Origin: Parelaphostrongylus tenuis
Taxonomy: Eukaryota > Nematoda > Chromadorea > Rhabditida > Metastrongylidae
DNA: 64,000 nt
Assembly: GCA_019055375.1 (NCBI GenBank)
Contig: JAHQIW010000903.1
Location: 1 to 64,000 of the forward strand
Direction of reading: 5' to 3'
A program made the translations under genes and the position numbers. Shown one piece after another: positions 1-10,828 of the stretch; the first letter of the stretch is position 1; each line of letters begins with the position of its first letter. The notes under the pieces were generated by a model. The model ran no database searches, was not told the DNA's origin, and saw only the letters and a program-made list of their open reading frames with translations.

Positions 1-1010
1 AACCAAAATAAGATCACATCTCATACTCGATGCACATTTTCGCTCTGCTCGGATAGGTAGGTTATGGATGCGCCTTCAACAGAATTTTAGTAGCTGTTTT
101 AAATCACATATTTATGTAAGTCAGAAGCAAAGTTTGATTTTTGCAAAAATCTTCATAAATGCAGGAACAGTGAAAAAACTACTCTTTTGGGTCTAGTAGC
201 GGATTTATGTAGCAATACCAAGTAAAAATGAAAGCTTGGAGTAACAGACCACTTGAACAAAGTCTCATCTACGACTCTAGCATAAAAAATCCATGAATCT
301 CTATGATATACAATAAAAAAATTCCGAAAAACTAAAGAAAACGTGCCTTCTCCGGACAGCTATTAGGCCGCCGCGCGCAGCGCGATTTAAGGGACGCGCG
401 ATAATGAGCACAGATGGTGAAATTTATTTTTATTTTGGTTGCTACAACGCCCGAAGAAAGGCCATTCTGAAGATGAAGAGCAAATTTGTAATGGCCCCTC
501 TTTAAGTTATTGAATGAGCTCTATAAATCCGGAAAATACGGAAAAAATGTTGTATCCCAAACAAATTAAAAAATCAGTGGAGAATGTATACCGAGTATTA
601 GCGAGTCCATCCATTCTGATCAAAAAAATACTTGAACTGAAAAAGGAGTAATCCTACACAAAAGCAACAGCTACTAACAACACATCGCGCATTCATTGAC
701 CACTCCACTTCTTCCATATTTTCCTAAGCCGACGACGTCCACAACCGATGAAGCTTTAGGGAAACTAGCCGGGCAAAAAAAGCAGCAACTTTGTGAAGAT
801 GAGAAGTTCCGAAATATACTGAAAATAAAGGAAATATAGTAAGTATTAGAGTGTTTCATAGGCTTTGACACTAGAGCAATAAACATCAGTCTTATTAACC
901 AAGAGTGATTAAACTTGCATGATTTTGGTATCTTCTGATTGCCCATTTTCTGGCGCATTCTTCTCGCAAACATTTCGGTATACAACTTTCCTGTTATTGC
1001 TCTAAGATGT
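1..1010. other. Intergenic, nothing supported
   Basis: AT-rich sequence with no open frame resembling a known protein and no convincing exon bounded by splice sites. A short GC-rich patch near 370-400 (gccgccgcgcgcagcgcg) stands out in composition only. Confidence 0.5.
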
Positions 1011-1011
1011 G

Positions 1012-1245
1012 GCTGTCTTCAAAACAAATTCGCTTGCTTCCCCATGCACGAATAGCGCGTGAGGGAAAATGTTCGTGAAGCGGCGCACACGGCTGATGCA
1101 GTTTGCGGCGACGACACGGTTGCAGAAACGACGGCTAGGAGGTGGTTCGCGAAGTTCAAAACTGGAGGAAACAGGCTCGTGGATCACGGATGCTCAGGCC
1201 GAACACAAGAAGCTCCCTGAACTCTTAAGAGGCGTCGCGCACCGG
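1012..1245 (+). pseudogene. Mariner-type transposase, N-terminal fragment
   Basis: A frame entered near 1067 reads VREAAHTADAVCGDDTVAETTARRWFAKFK-like sequence. This matches the helix-turn-helix region of mariner (Mos1-like) transposases, where A-A-x-N-I is followed by T-V-x-x-R-T-x-x-RWF-x-K-F. Upstream bases (about 1015-1065) resemble the first transposase helix, but only with frame changes and a stop. The catalytic DDE/D domain is absent, so this is a truncated relic. A related fragment lies at 55975-56170, which suggests several dead copies of one family. Confident as a mariner remnant; boundaries are approximate. Confidence 0.6.
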
Positions 1246-1980
1246 CTGAATAACACGACTGTTTGAGGATTTTCCTTATTATATAGAACTTCCTCTTAGG
1301 GACTTGATAATTTTAGAAGCTTAGATTTCTGAAATTACATCAGCATGTCTGGTTATTGAAAAAACCATTTTATCAGGTTGTAGCAGCGGGAATAAAAATG
1401 TGTTTAACACTCAAACCGCTTTGTTTGCTCGCTCGGGGCTTGTGTATGGCTCCTTGCCATACTTTTACGAGTCATTTGATAACCCAAATCTCTAGATTTT
1501 GATGCTCCAATTTTCTGAGGGGTTATCATAGAACGCTGTAAGATCAAAAAGAAAATTACGTGCTAGCAATGCATTTGCACTTTCCGCATATTTTAAGATA
1601 ATATTGTAAGAATCATGATCAGTAAACAAACAAATAAGCAATAAACACAACAATAAACAAGTAAAAAACATTACAATGATGAAATTCCAAGTTTTAAACG
1701 TACCTTCTCACACAACAAAGGAAAGTGAGAAGAAACGACGTGGTTCCGATCTACACGACCGATAAAACGGGTACGGAATACGAGATAAGACGGCAGTTAG
1801 CCAAGTGTCGATTATTTTCTCGATTCAAAATGGCATATTTTGCGCGTCCTCGATCGACCACATTATCAACAATAGAGCAAGAAAAACCCCGCACTGAAAA
1901 TACCTGATTATTTAATCACCTAAATTACCTAACTGCATCGCAGACCTGACACCTTTGTTCATGTGTTCTTCTACAGAAGA
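1246..1980. other. Intergenic, nothing supported
   Basis: No gene, structured repeat or splice-bounded exon recognised. The open frame at 1725-1907 has no family signature and is probably chance. Confidence 0.5.
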
Positions 1981-1984
1981 GCGC

Positions 1985-2150
1985 AACTGGCACAGCGGTT
2001 AGGGGTGCTTGCATTGCTCATGTGGTCGAGAGCACGATTTCGCCCCCAAGGATCACCAAGCTTTCCATCAGTTCCGAGTCGGTAAATTGGTACGGCAGTT
2101 GTCTGGAAGGATAGCTGCTCTCACTTGTTACATCGATAGGTCACCTCGAG
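1985..2150 (+). repeat. tRNA-like SINE-type repeat (probable)
   Basis: Begins with a segment resembling a tRNA A box (TGGCACAGCGGTTAGGGG). A weakened distal part follows, where a B box would be expected but is degraded. The 2040-2150 stretch (aagctttccatcagttcc... aaattggtac) looks like a SINE body, not unique DNA. It cannot be a functional tRNA because acceptor and T arms do not form. A copy count across the genome would decide. Confidence 0.35.
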
Positions 2151-3480
2151 TCTTCGTGAATGCCAGATATACATTCAATCATCTCAAACGAAGCTAGAGA
2201 TTGAAGGCGAATGCATGACGCTTTTCTCAGGGATTGATCAACGGCGAGAGCTTCAGTCTTTTCTTTTCTACTGCCTCTATGAACATCGATGGATGACGGT
2301 ATAGACAAAAATACAAATCTACGCCTCGTTGCCCTATTCTTATCTGTTACTTTCTTTGTTCGGTTATGCGCACTCATTTCACTCCGTTCTTTGTTTGTCT
2401 CTAATCGTACAGGTTCTAAACAGTGACCAGAACCTTGAAAGCTGAGAGGTTTCCTTTTCAAAAATTTTCGCCTTTTCAAAGGGTTTCATACCTTTCTTGA
2501 TATCCTGATACATTAAGTCTATCTTAGGCGCTCATGATTTTGGTGCGCATATCTCTGAGTGGGTATTGTAACATTCTTTTCGCTGTATGTGAATCACTGT
2601 GAAAATCAAACAGTTTCAGAGTCGCGGTTCTCCTAACTATCGAGTTACTATTAGAACTCCGGTGAAACCCTTCCACAAACCAATTTAAGCAGAAAATGCT
2701 CGCTGAAGGCGGGATGTGATTTAATTTTCGCTACTGAGCATCGGAAAGGCACCCTCGAAATCCAAATGCGATGATGGAAACGGCGAGATTTAAGATGAAG
2801 AATATTACAAAAAGTCACAAGAAAAGGCGAAAAAGGCTCGATTCCGAATAGATTCGACCAGCTAATAGCATAAAAGCACTCATAGTCCTGTTCGCTTATC
2901 CTGTCAATTTCGAAGCGACGCAGCAAATCATGTTGTGACTACAGGTCATCATCGCTAAGCCCAGTTTCAACCTATAAAGTGAAGCTTAAAAGATCTTAGT
3001 GGTATATCTCTTACTCTAACAGATATGTCATTCTTTTAATACGGGATCGCAAATCTAAAGAATTCTGATTTCAGTAGTTCGTGATATACTTTAAAATCGC
3101 TTTGCGACAGCGTTTTTGAGCAGTAACCTAGACATCAAAGCTTTGGGCACAAATAGATTAGGGCTTCACTCGACTGACTTCTTTTATTTCATTGATTTGG
3201 AGAGCGCGTGAGCGCACTGCTCAGATGTGCTCTGTGACTCATATGGCTGACCGTTTAATTGCGAATAATCTAATCCCGTAATTTAGACTCACTAAACCTT
3301 CCACCCCCTCTAATTGGTAAATTTGAATATATGGCAGCGTAACTTGGAGGATGGGAACAGTAATGATATGTTGCATCGGTTCGCCACCGCAAGTAGTTGT
3401 AAAGGCCACACCTGCGTTTAGATTACCTCAATCGATGTTTGATGAGGATGAATAACAATTTATGAACAATGAGGGTTATT
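2151..3480. other. Intergenic, nothing supported
   Basis: Contains minus-strand open frames at 2141-2479 and 2651-2926 with low-complexity, unrecognisable translations and no supporting splice sites. I see no gene or structured repeat here. Confidence 0.4.
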
Positions 3481-3487
3481 TCGGTTC

Positions 3488-3600
3488 TCACCGCGCGACG
3501 TCAAGTCTCACTCAATAACTGTAATGGCGGCGTTACGTCTCGTGGTAAAGCGACGGCACGACGCCGGCTGCTTATCAACGCTGGTCCTCAAAGAGACATG
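3488..3600 (+). repeat. Dispersed repeat, copy 1 (pair with 63605-63715)
   Basis: Shares an ordered set of blocks with 63605-63715 in the same orientation: gtcaa(g/a)tctcactcaa, tg(a/g)tggcgg, a GC-rich gacggc(a/g)cga segment, then aacgctggtcct. Spacing is similar but not identical. No coding capacity. Likely two diverged copies of a short interspersed repeat. Confidence 0.45.
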
Positions 3601-4004
3601 TGACGCAATCCTTAGGAAATGATCAACGCAGAAAGTCTTATCCCTTAGTCTTTGATTCTAAAAGGAATTCATTTTGCTTTGTCGGTGTTAGACAAAAATA
3701 AAGTTTAGATCGAATGCGTTGTATAAACCAACATTAATGCATCCGCACCATTGACTTTGAACGTCAGACGAGAGTCAAACTCGCACTTCACCCCTTCCGA
3801 GGCGGATCGCTAAGATACTGCACTAACCAAACTCCGGCTCCGCCATCACTTTCAAAACAACGCATTAATTTGTCGGCAGACAAAAAATCGCAGGCAATTT
3901 GGCCTGGCGAGCACATATCGCTTATGAATTTAATTACAATGGAAAGACATTGGGGTATGTGTAACCAATTGCGAATATTTTTACTTCACAACTTTTGAGA
4001 AAGA

Positions 4005-4120
4005 GTGATGGTAGAACAGGAGCGCTGGTAGTGCAACTGGTTAGCACGCGCCCTCTGGAAACGATGAATCTGGTGCTCGGTTCTTGTCTGACGTTCAAGC
4101 TCTTGCACATCACTCATCAT
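4005..4120 (+). repeat. tRNA-derived repeat arm, single
   Basis: A-box-like tggtagtgcaactggttagc, then gcacgcgcc, a weakened B box (ggtgctcggttcttgtc) and the family 3' end cttgcacatcactc. The order and 3' end match the arms of the palindromic composites at 15186, 40479 and 48197. This copy is a single arm. Confidence 0.55.
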
Positions 4121-4186
4121 TGTTGGACATACATTTCTAATATCATTCCGCCGTTAAAATTTTCGGATGGAAACAATTCCATTTGA

Positions 4187-4813
4187 TTATGCAAATCATT
4201 ATCATTAACAATCACTCAACCTCCGAGTGAGGTTGTTTCAATTGTGCGGTGCTCCTCCTCGGAAGACGAGACTCGATGCAGTCCAAAGATCATCGCTGTA
4301 GGAAAGAGCAGGCTGGAGCAATCGACGCAATCCACTGCCATAAACCCTGCGCACAGACGCCAGCAACGCGACTTTGTGCTTGCTGCAGGATCCGACGCTA
4401 AAATGGTAAGCGTTTACCTGCCATCATTATTTTTTCACTTTGTTTCAATGCCTGGTCAGTACGATTTCTCAAACTCAATTTCCTGCATGATTGGACTGTT
4501 AAACACGTCGCAGCAGAAATTTTGAAGTGCGCAAAGATCTTTGTCATGGCCTTGTTTTCAATAGCGGTGGCATCATTGTACGACATTTACTCTGAGATGC
4601 TTGTCACATACTTGATAACTTTTTCACATTTAGACTTTCCATGTACTGTAATGGAACGTAATCTATGTAACTATTTTTCTGTACTATGAATTCTTGTTTC
4701 AGGCAGTACATGTCAAATTACTTTCTCGGCTTCCTGAGAAGGTAGTGGTTCTTCCTGGATGTGAAGTCAGTGATGAAAAAGGCGAAAGCACCAAAAGACG
4801 AAACGATTGTTAG
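4187..4813 (+). CDS. Candidate two-exon gene or 3' gene fragment, unknown product
   Basis: An open exon runs from 4187 to 4405, where ...GACGCTAAAATG is followed by a good donor (GTAAGC). After a 297-base intron, TTGTTTCAG at 4694-4702 is a strong nematode acceptor. The next exon (4703-4813) continues in phase 0 and reads AVHVKLLSRLPEKVVV, then LPGCEVSDEKGESTKRRNDC and TAG. Phase agreement plus two good splice signals supports a real transcript. No start ATG or good upstream acceptor is visible, so this would be the 3' part of a longer gene. No family recognised; hydrophilic, no signal peptide or membrane segment. It could still be coincidence. Confidence 0.35.
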
Positions 4814-5290
4814 TTCTGTAACAGCCGAATACGAGTTTTATAAAAAATGGGAGAGTGTAAAAATCAGTCTTGGAATAAAAAGTTTGATAACATTTCTGTG
4901 TTGTCTGATAACTGAGTAAAGATACTGCTTGAATCCGTCCACCCAGCTTTTCACATTGAATTGATGATAGGTTCTGATGATGAAATACAACTCTATTCTC
5001 ATTTTTAATGCTTAGAGTCAAGGTTGAACTCGATGTACACACCCTACTATTTTGCCAGTTACGATGAGATGACACTATGTTCGCTTTTATTGTCACGTCC
5101 TTCTCCCGCTTTGAAGTACAAATGTTTGAATGGTTTTCGACATTACCTTCCCGGCTAACGTTCAAAGTTTCGTGTATCATTCATTATCAGCGCGCATGTA
5201 TTTGTAACATCACAACACCTAAAAGCGGTAAATGAAAAGAAATCTAGTTTTGCAGATTATCACATCAAGAACGAAATCCTCTGAATCTGG

Positions 5291-5580
5291 TTTTTCAGCA
5301 TGGGAGGAAAGATCTATCGAACATTTCAGGACGTCTTTCAGAACAGGTGTGGGATTACCGATGGAATGCTCAACATATCTTAATAACATTCACCACATCA
5401 TAAAACCAACAGCGAATCCCACAATGAGCGTCAATGACAACGAAATGTAGGGTTTTCCTTGCACTGCGCTAAAATAGTAATTTTCAGTATCCATTAATCG
5501 CGCGATATATCGGCAATCTCATAGGTGGCCTTTTAATCCATTGTTATCACCATCAATCCTTCTCGACATCCTTGATATAA
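5291..5580 (+). other. Cluster of exon-like signals, gene uncertain
   Basis: GGTTTTTCAG ends at 5298 and is followed by ATG at 5300 (MGGKIYRTFQDVFQN...), the usual layout of an SL trans-splice site. A donor-like CAG|GTGTGG follows at 5347. A second strong acceptor (AATTTTCAG) ends at 5487 and opens a 30-codon frame to TAA at 5580 (YPLIARYIGNLIGGLLIHC...). Joining the two simply (phase 2) gives an early stop, so they do not make one clean gene as read. Listed because both acceptors are near consensus. Confidence 0.2.
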
Positions 5581-6958
5581 TAAATATGTAACCCTTTGGG
5601 TACGGCAGGCACACATAGCTAGAATCGCCGCGATCTGCTGTGAGCAGTCCGTTTCGCCTCATTAGTGATTATGGCTATCGGAAAGAACGTTGGTGGTTTG
5701 ATCTCCTTCCATGACGCTGCGCAAAAGGCTTAATGATGCAATTCTTCGAGATTGATTAGTACTAAAGGTTCTTCCATAGACGTTATGATAAAAAAGACGT
5801 CGAATTGCCTTACAAATCATTATTTTTTGACTCGATACGTAGATTCAGAAGGAAACGGCGGAACCAATGCGCAAGATGCGTGATACTGATTGTATCCCCT
5901 TCCTAATAGTTTTTCTGAGAAATCGCACAGTGGAGAAGATGTGTTTCTGATCTTGGCCCTTGCATATCCACCAAAAGAAATACGAGAAAAAATGGATATG
6001 CATTACTACCCGCTTGATCTGCGTTTTGCATGAGGAAAAATTCAAATGTCAGAGATATTAGCTATTAGCGCTTTACTTTTTGCCACACTTTATGTCTTAG
6101 AAGAACCCTCAACATTAACAGACACCACAAAATTATCTGTGAAACGCCGTATGGTAAACCGAATTCGCAGCATCCCGTCCAATGGCCTCTATCAGCAACC
6201 GCTCGGCATTACAGAACGATCTCCAGAATCAAGTGAGGCGTGGCTAATGCCGTGGCCCTATCGCATCCAAGGCATTATCATACTAAAGAAAACCCAGTTT
6301 ATCTGGAAACTATGTTGATCATTATAGAAGATAATGTGCTAATTCAAAATCAGTACGATGCAAGGAAAATCTTGATAGCTTCATCAAGTAGGTCATTTAT
6401 TTCGTCAGTGTCGCCCGACTCCAAACTTTGTGCAAAACCAAAGTGTGCCTCCACATTCTAAGCAAAACACATCCCTTGTAATTTCTAGAGCAGGTATAAT
6501 TAACTCTTCGCCGACACTGGGGCTTACTTTTAATCCTGAGTTTCTAAGAAGGCTTTCTCTTTTGACAAAGGTTTGCTACTAGGATTTTGATGGTGTTGTG
6601 AAATATTAAATCTGAAAAATGTTAGTACCATGCTTGATTTTTTCAAAAGAATCTTCTCAGCACACTGTTACAGTAAGAATTATGTCCACACTCATGATGT
6701 TTTGTCTGAACTGCTAGATTCTGCCGATGCTTATTGATCAATATGGAGTGGTGATACTCATCGGATAGAGCAAATTCACACATACTAAAGTTAAATAACC
6801 TTTGAAAAGGTTTTGAGCTGTACTCCGTCCGCGCATCTCCACGTTGATCCGTATGATGCATGAACAGCATATTAACGTGTAGAGGAAATATTGTAGTATC
6901 AAGATTATATGTTTTATGTGCTAATTCTCTCCTAGTCAGAGGAACACCAGATTGGATA
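5581..6958. other. Intergenic, nothing supported
   Basis: Several open frames of 60-90 codons overlap in different frames (5845-6461, 6643-6870) without recognisable domains or coherent splice structure. I do not support any as genes. Confidence 0.4.
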
Positions 6959-6959
6959 A

Positions 6960-8380
6960 CGAAAATCGAATTTCACATATGAGCCGCCTCAACGCTAACG
7001 GTCGATCGTTGTGCTGAAACCACAAGGGCCCCTGGCTGCTCTTCCAGCACTTATACAAGTCGAGAAACAAATGTCCGCGTGCGTGAATCGATGTTATCCT
7101 TCCTACTACACTCCACAGAACGGTCTTTCCAGAAATTGAGCGGTGCATTGAAATCGTTGAATCTTACGCTATCGAATGATTACTAATAGTCTAAAGGAAG
7201 AGCTCTTCCCCGCTAGGAATATGCGCGCGTAAAACACAGATGTTTTTCTTCAGCTGATGCGTTATGAACAAACTTCCCAAAAAACAGCCACGCTGCGCAC
7301 AAGCCAGACACTTAGGCATTCAAATGATTACTAACACCCTTCTGAAACTTTCTTGTCTAGCGAGACGGAGAGTTTCTTCCTCCCACGCCGGCTAACGGAA
7401 AGGTAGCAAATTTATATTTGTGCAAAAAGTATATGAGCATGTCAACACGAAAAACTATTGATTTTCTTCCAAAATGGAGAAATCCTTGTCAAAAAACTAG
7501 AATTTAGCGCTGCTGGCGAGAATTGATCAACTGCGTTTGCAAAGTTTTGAAACAAGCGGTACCTAATTTACTCGCCATTACGGCAGATGATCGATGGACA
7601 CGAGCGATTCTCGTCCCATAGAAAGGCTTTTCGTCTCCGTTTTCGCTAAAAATTCAAAGTTTCTCGTATTGCCGCGAAAACCAAACCTCATTCCAGAATC
7701 AACGAGGCTTACGCTATCGAATGAGTACTTAAAGTCCAGTGTAAAACTAAGCACAAATTGCAAATCAAAGGTGGAACGCAATGTTTCCTCATCGTTTTTT
7801 TTAACGCATTGAAGCCTCTTCCAATACCAGACTACTGAAATTGCCGTTTCTCAAGACATCAAATGACTACCAAAGATATCATGTGAAAGCTACGACTGGC
7901 GGCAATAAGCAAAGAAGAACCAGCGCATTTCATGGAATGCATGCCTTGTACGGAGGATTAATGTAGTTTAACCCTTTTAAGACTGCAGATTCAGGGCCTC
8001 AACATGTAAATGGCAACTCTTGACGGCCTGCTCCACATATTCTGCATCTCCTACCGCCAGCCTACCATTGTTAGAAGCAGCACGCTGAGGGTTATAGATG
8101 AAGAGGAGGTGGAACATAGTTTTGAGCTGCCCGCTCGAGATGCAGAGGCCGTGAGTTCACGATTTCGAAAAGGTTAACTACATAAGCATACAGAAAATGT
8201 GGAACATCTACCGTAACATTTTCATGGATGATAAAGCCTCGTTCCCGATTGCATTTTGTTACAAGAGACTCAGCATTGAAATAAAGCAAGTCAAAAAGAT
8301 AGACGCATACTTTCACTTTGGTCTCTAGCTCTCCAGCTTTATTGAAATTGAACAGACTATTATAGATCACAGGCGGATCA
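6960..8380 (+). repeat. Long dispersed repeat, copy A
   Basis: Collinear with 23690-25215. Shared landmarks in order: cgagaaacaaatgtccgcg near 7051; aatgattactaatagtctaaaggaagagctct near 7177; aagtatatgagcatgtc near 7426; the cgctatcgaatga blocks near 7711; gatgcagaggccgt near 8139; and actattatagatc near 8356. It carries no consistent open frame. A motif of the form atcgaatgattactaa recurs inside it at about 7171, 7321, 7713 and 7859. Family unknown; no terminal repeats or target duplications were identified. Confidence 0.6.
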
Positions 8381-8780
8381 TGTTTTTATGTTGTACCAAA
8401 AAATTGGATTCCAGATTTTAGCTTTGCAAATTCTTCGTGAGTCGGTGACCGACGAGGATTTGCGCAATGTGCAGCTCAGTCTCCGCATTTTCTATGGAGA
8501 TACTGCCACTCATCTTCTCAGTAGCCAGCTTTCGAAAGTTTATGGTTCAAAGCTTATCTTTCCAAGTAGAAGAGCTCAAATAAGTACCATAGACTTACGA
8601 TCACATTCTAATTTTATGGCAGAAAAATCTGAATATATCGCGAATAAGGGTTCTTGTCTACCGTAATGTACTTATCTCGCCCATCGACGATTCACTATCA
8701 GTCGAATAAGTCATTCGATCCCGAGCAGTTGTTTTTTTTTTTGTGAAACCGAGCAACAGAAAAGTGCAAGCCTGGGGGTC
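8381..8780. other. Unassigned, one open frame of unknown status
   Basis: An open plus-strand frame at 8388-8666 (KIGFQILALQILRESVTDEDLRNVQL...) has a protein-like composition. It starts at a non-ATG codon, lacks an acceptor and matches no family I know. Confidence 0.2.
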
Positions 8781-8830
8781 GCCGTCGAGCGACCACTATA
8801 AAAACACTCGAAACGTTCCGATTTTGAGTG
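8780..8830 (+). promoter_or_regulatory. Promoter-like TATA segment without an identified gene
   Basis: A short inverted repeat (ggtcgccgtcgagcgacc, 8777-8794) is followed at once by CACTATAAAAACACTCG, with a TATA box at 8797-8803. The arrangement resembles a TATA-dependent metazoan promoter such as a histone promoter. The open frame that follows (8828-9094) is not a histone and is not recognised. Confidence 0.25.
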
Positions 8831-9319
8831 CGCAGCTTCCCTAGCATTCATCATCCTTCGTGTCTTTCACCGCAGTTTTTCTCAGATTCGACTATTAGAG
8901 GGAACCACGATGTGGTATTTCAATGGGATGCAGTTTCAGAGAAAAATCAACCGAGCAAGGCGAAAATCGTTCTTAGTCATCTAAAAAATATCGCCAAGGC
9001 TCGAAACTGGACTCTTCATGAAGGTGTACCAAATAGGTGGGGCTTTTCTAGGTTGTATGATTCTGATCGTTACAAGAACCGCTTACATGTTTGAAGTATC
9101 ACATCTTACCAGCTGAAATGAGATGTATGAAAGAAATATCCAGACACTGATTTCGAACAATGACTATTCTTCACAATCAATACACGGTTTTATAAGTAAT
9201 TTTATTAAGGCACACCTAATCGACGGTGCAAAGTACAACAGTGTATACGTCTTATAAACAAAGTCGTTTATAGAACACCTGAAATGTCGAATTCAACGAA
9301 AATAACAATTAATTTTCAG

Positions 9320-9966
9320 GGTGACCTCCAACATGACAAATATGGATATGGTGTGGAAGCGATACACAGCATTGTTAGGTCCAGGAGGGCTTGCCGCTGC
9401 AGGCCTCCTTCCTGCCCTACCATCGTTGGGAGGACAACCATTGTAAGTCAAGTTCATTCATTTCAAGTCAGCAAATTTTCACTTCTTCATCTACATTGCT
9501 TCATGCTGTGGCCACTTACATTTTCACATCTTTTCCAACGTTACATCATCGACTGGTTTCTTACAAAGCATATGAAATTGATTATTACTATATTCCTATG
9601 AAGCTTAAATAGAGTATCTTTTTATCTAGAACATTTCGAAACGACTATATAAATGAAAGTTCCATGATATTTGCTACCATTGGTTGTCGAATCCAAAATA
9701 ATAGTTTCTCTCGTATCTCGTCGATTACTTGCCCTCATATCATTATCTCCTCAGCTAACCGATTTTATTGTCATAACAGTCTACTATGGCAAAAGCCACA
9801 GGGTATTCTCGTCACCTCTTTTGGATTCGTACGATTTTCCTACTTATGAATAGTGCTTGAAAACATAATGTCGCTCTTTTTTCCTTTGCAGAGGTACGTC
9901 ACAAATCGGTTTGTCAAAGATTTTTCTCATGATCCGGTGGATGAAGATTGTCTAACTTCTTACTAA
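9320..9966 (+). CDS. Short two-exon gene with SL-type acceptor, unknown product
   Basis: AATTAATTTTCAG ends at 9319 and is followed 13 bases later by ATG (9333), as in trans-spliced nematode messages. Exon 1 (ATG to 9442) reads MTNMDMVWKRYTALLGPGG, then a hydrophobic, Gly/Ala/Leu/Pro-rich stretch, and ends at a consensus donor (GTAAGT, 9443). The 3' acceptor region is TTTCCTTTGCAGAG. With the first AG (9891) the frame ends at TAA 9953-9955 (PLGTSQIGLSKIFLM...). With the second AG (9893) it gives PLYVTNRFVKDFSHDPVDED and ends at TAA 9964-9966; that version has the more protein-like composition. Length 59-60 residues. Possibly a small membrane or mitochondrial protein, but not recognised. Confidence 0.5.
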
Positions 9967-10480
9967 TATAAAGCTTGCCAATTTGTACTTTTACCACAGA
10001 AATGTATTTATTTGGTCATAGGTGCTACAGGACAGTGGATCCTCCTTCACACTGCAAAGGGGCATGTGCATTTGAGACATGGAGAATGGTTATAGGCAAA
10101 CAGGCTAGCCGTCGTCATGGCTTATGTGTGATATCAACAGAATAGCTAAGCGCGTTCCGTGACATAATAATCGCTTCTCTCGCGCACAAACATAACACGC
10201 ACCGTAGCCATGAACTAAAACATCCAGGCACCCCAGCGGAGAGATAACTCCGATGTTTACACTCTCATAAACTGCTTTGAGCAATGCCCATCATGGAATA
10301 AAACCCCACAGTCACCCAAAGACCAACGAGTCCCTCATTATCCAAGAAAAAAGCTCCGTGCAGTATTAAGGAAAGTTTCAAAGAGAAGTGCTGAATAGCA
10401 GAGGTGGGCTAAATAAGACACAGCTTAAATTAACTTGTAAATCCCAAGACCGACTATCTATTAACCTCGGCATAGTTTGA
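9967..10480. other. Intergenic, nothing supported
   Basis: 3' flank of the short gene, then unstructured sequence. An AATATAAAG-like stretch just after the stop (9964-9973) could serve as a poly(A) signal. Confidence 0.35.
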
Positions 10481-10482
10481 AT

Positions 10483-10828
10483 AAATGAATAGTTTCTTCT
10501 GTTTAGCCGTTCCGAGGTGTTATTGATATTATTTATTTATAGCGAAGCATACAACAATACAGTCAGTAATGCAGCTTGAATACACAATATTCGAGGTAGC
10601 TAACGTTTCGGCGGGTCGCCTTCGTCAGAGCCTGGAAAGATCACATTGGTCCACAATCCACTAAGCCAAAAACCTCCATAACCCTAGCAGCAAACCTTAG
10701 AGATGTGTTTTGGATCGCATAGTAAAAGCTTCATTTTGAACCACTCACCGTTTTTGATATTTGGGTCTATCAGTTACTAATATGAATAACACCTCGGAAC
10801 GGCTAAACAGAAGAAACTATTCATTACT
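10483..10828. mobile_element. Short element with about 48 bp terminal inverted repeats
   Basis: The left end contains ATGAATAGTTTCTTCTGTTT followed by AGCCGTTCCGAGGTGTTATT. The right end carries the same sequence inverted (AATAACACCTCGGAACGGCT, then AAACAGAAGAAACTATTCAT). Identity over about 48 bp is nearly complete, so the element is recent or conserved. There is no open frame inside. The interior holds a hammerhead-like core on the minus strand at 10598-10633. It is either a MITE-like DNA element or a terminal fragment of a Penelope-like element with inverted ends. Confidence 0.7.
10598..10633 (-). ncRNA. Hammerhead-like ribozyme core (Penelope-type), possible
   Basis: On the minus strand: AGGCT, CTGACGA, an extra A, GGC-gaccc-GCC, GAAAC, GTTAGCT. 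CTGANGA and GAAA match the hammerhead core. GGC/GCC forms stem II, GGCT/AGCT can form stem I, and AC/GT gives a two-pair stem III with a GTT cleavage triplet. The extra A after CTGACGA is not canonical. The same layout occurs at 57722-57758 with a different but still paired stem II (GAC/GTC). Confidence 0.4.
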
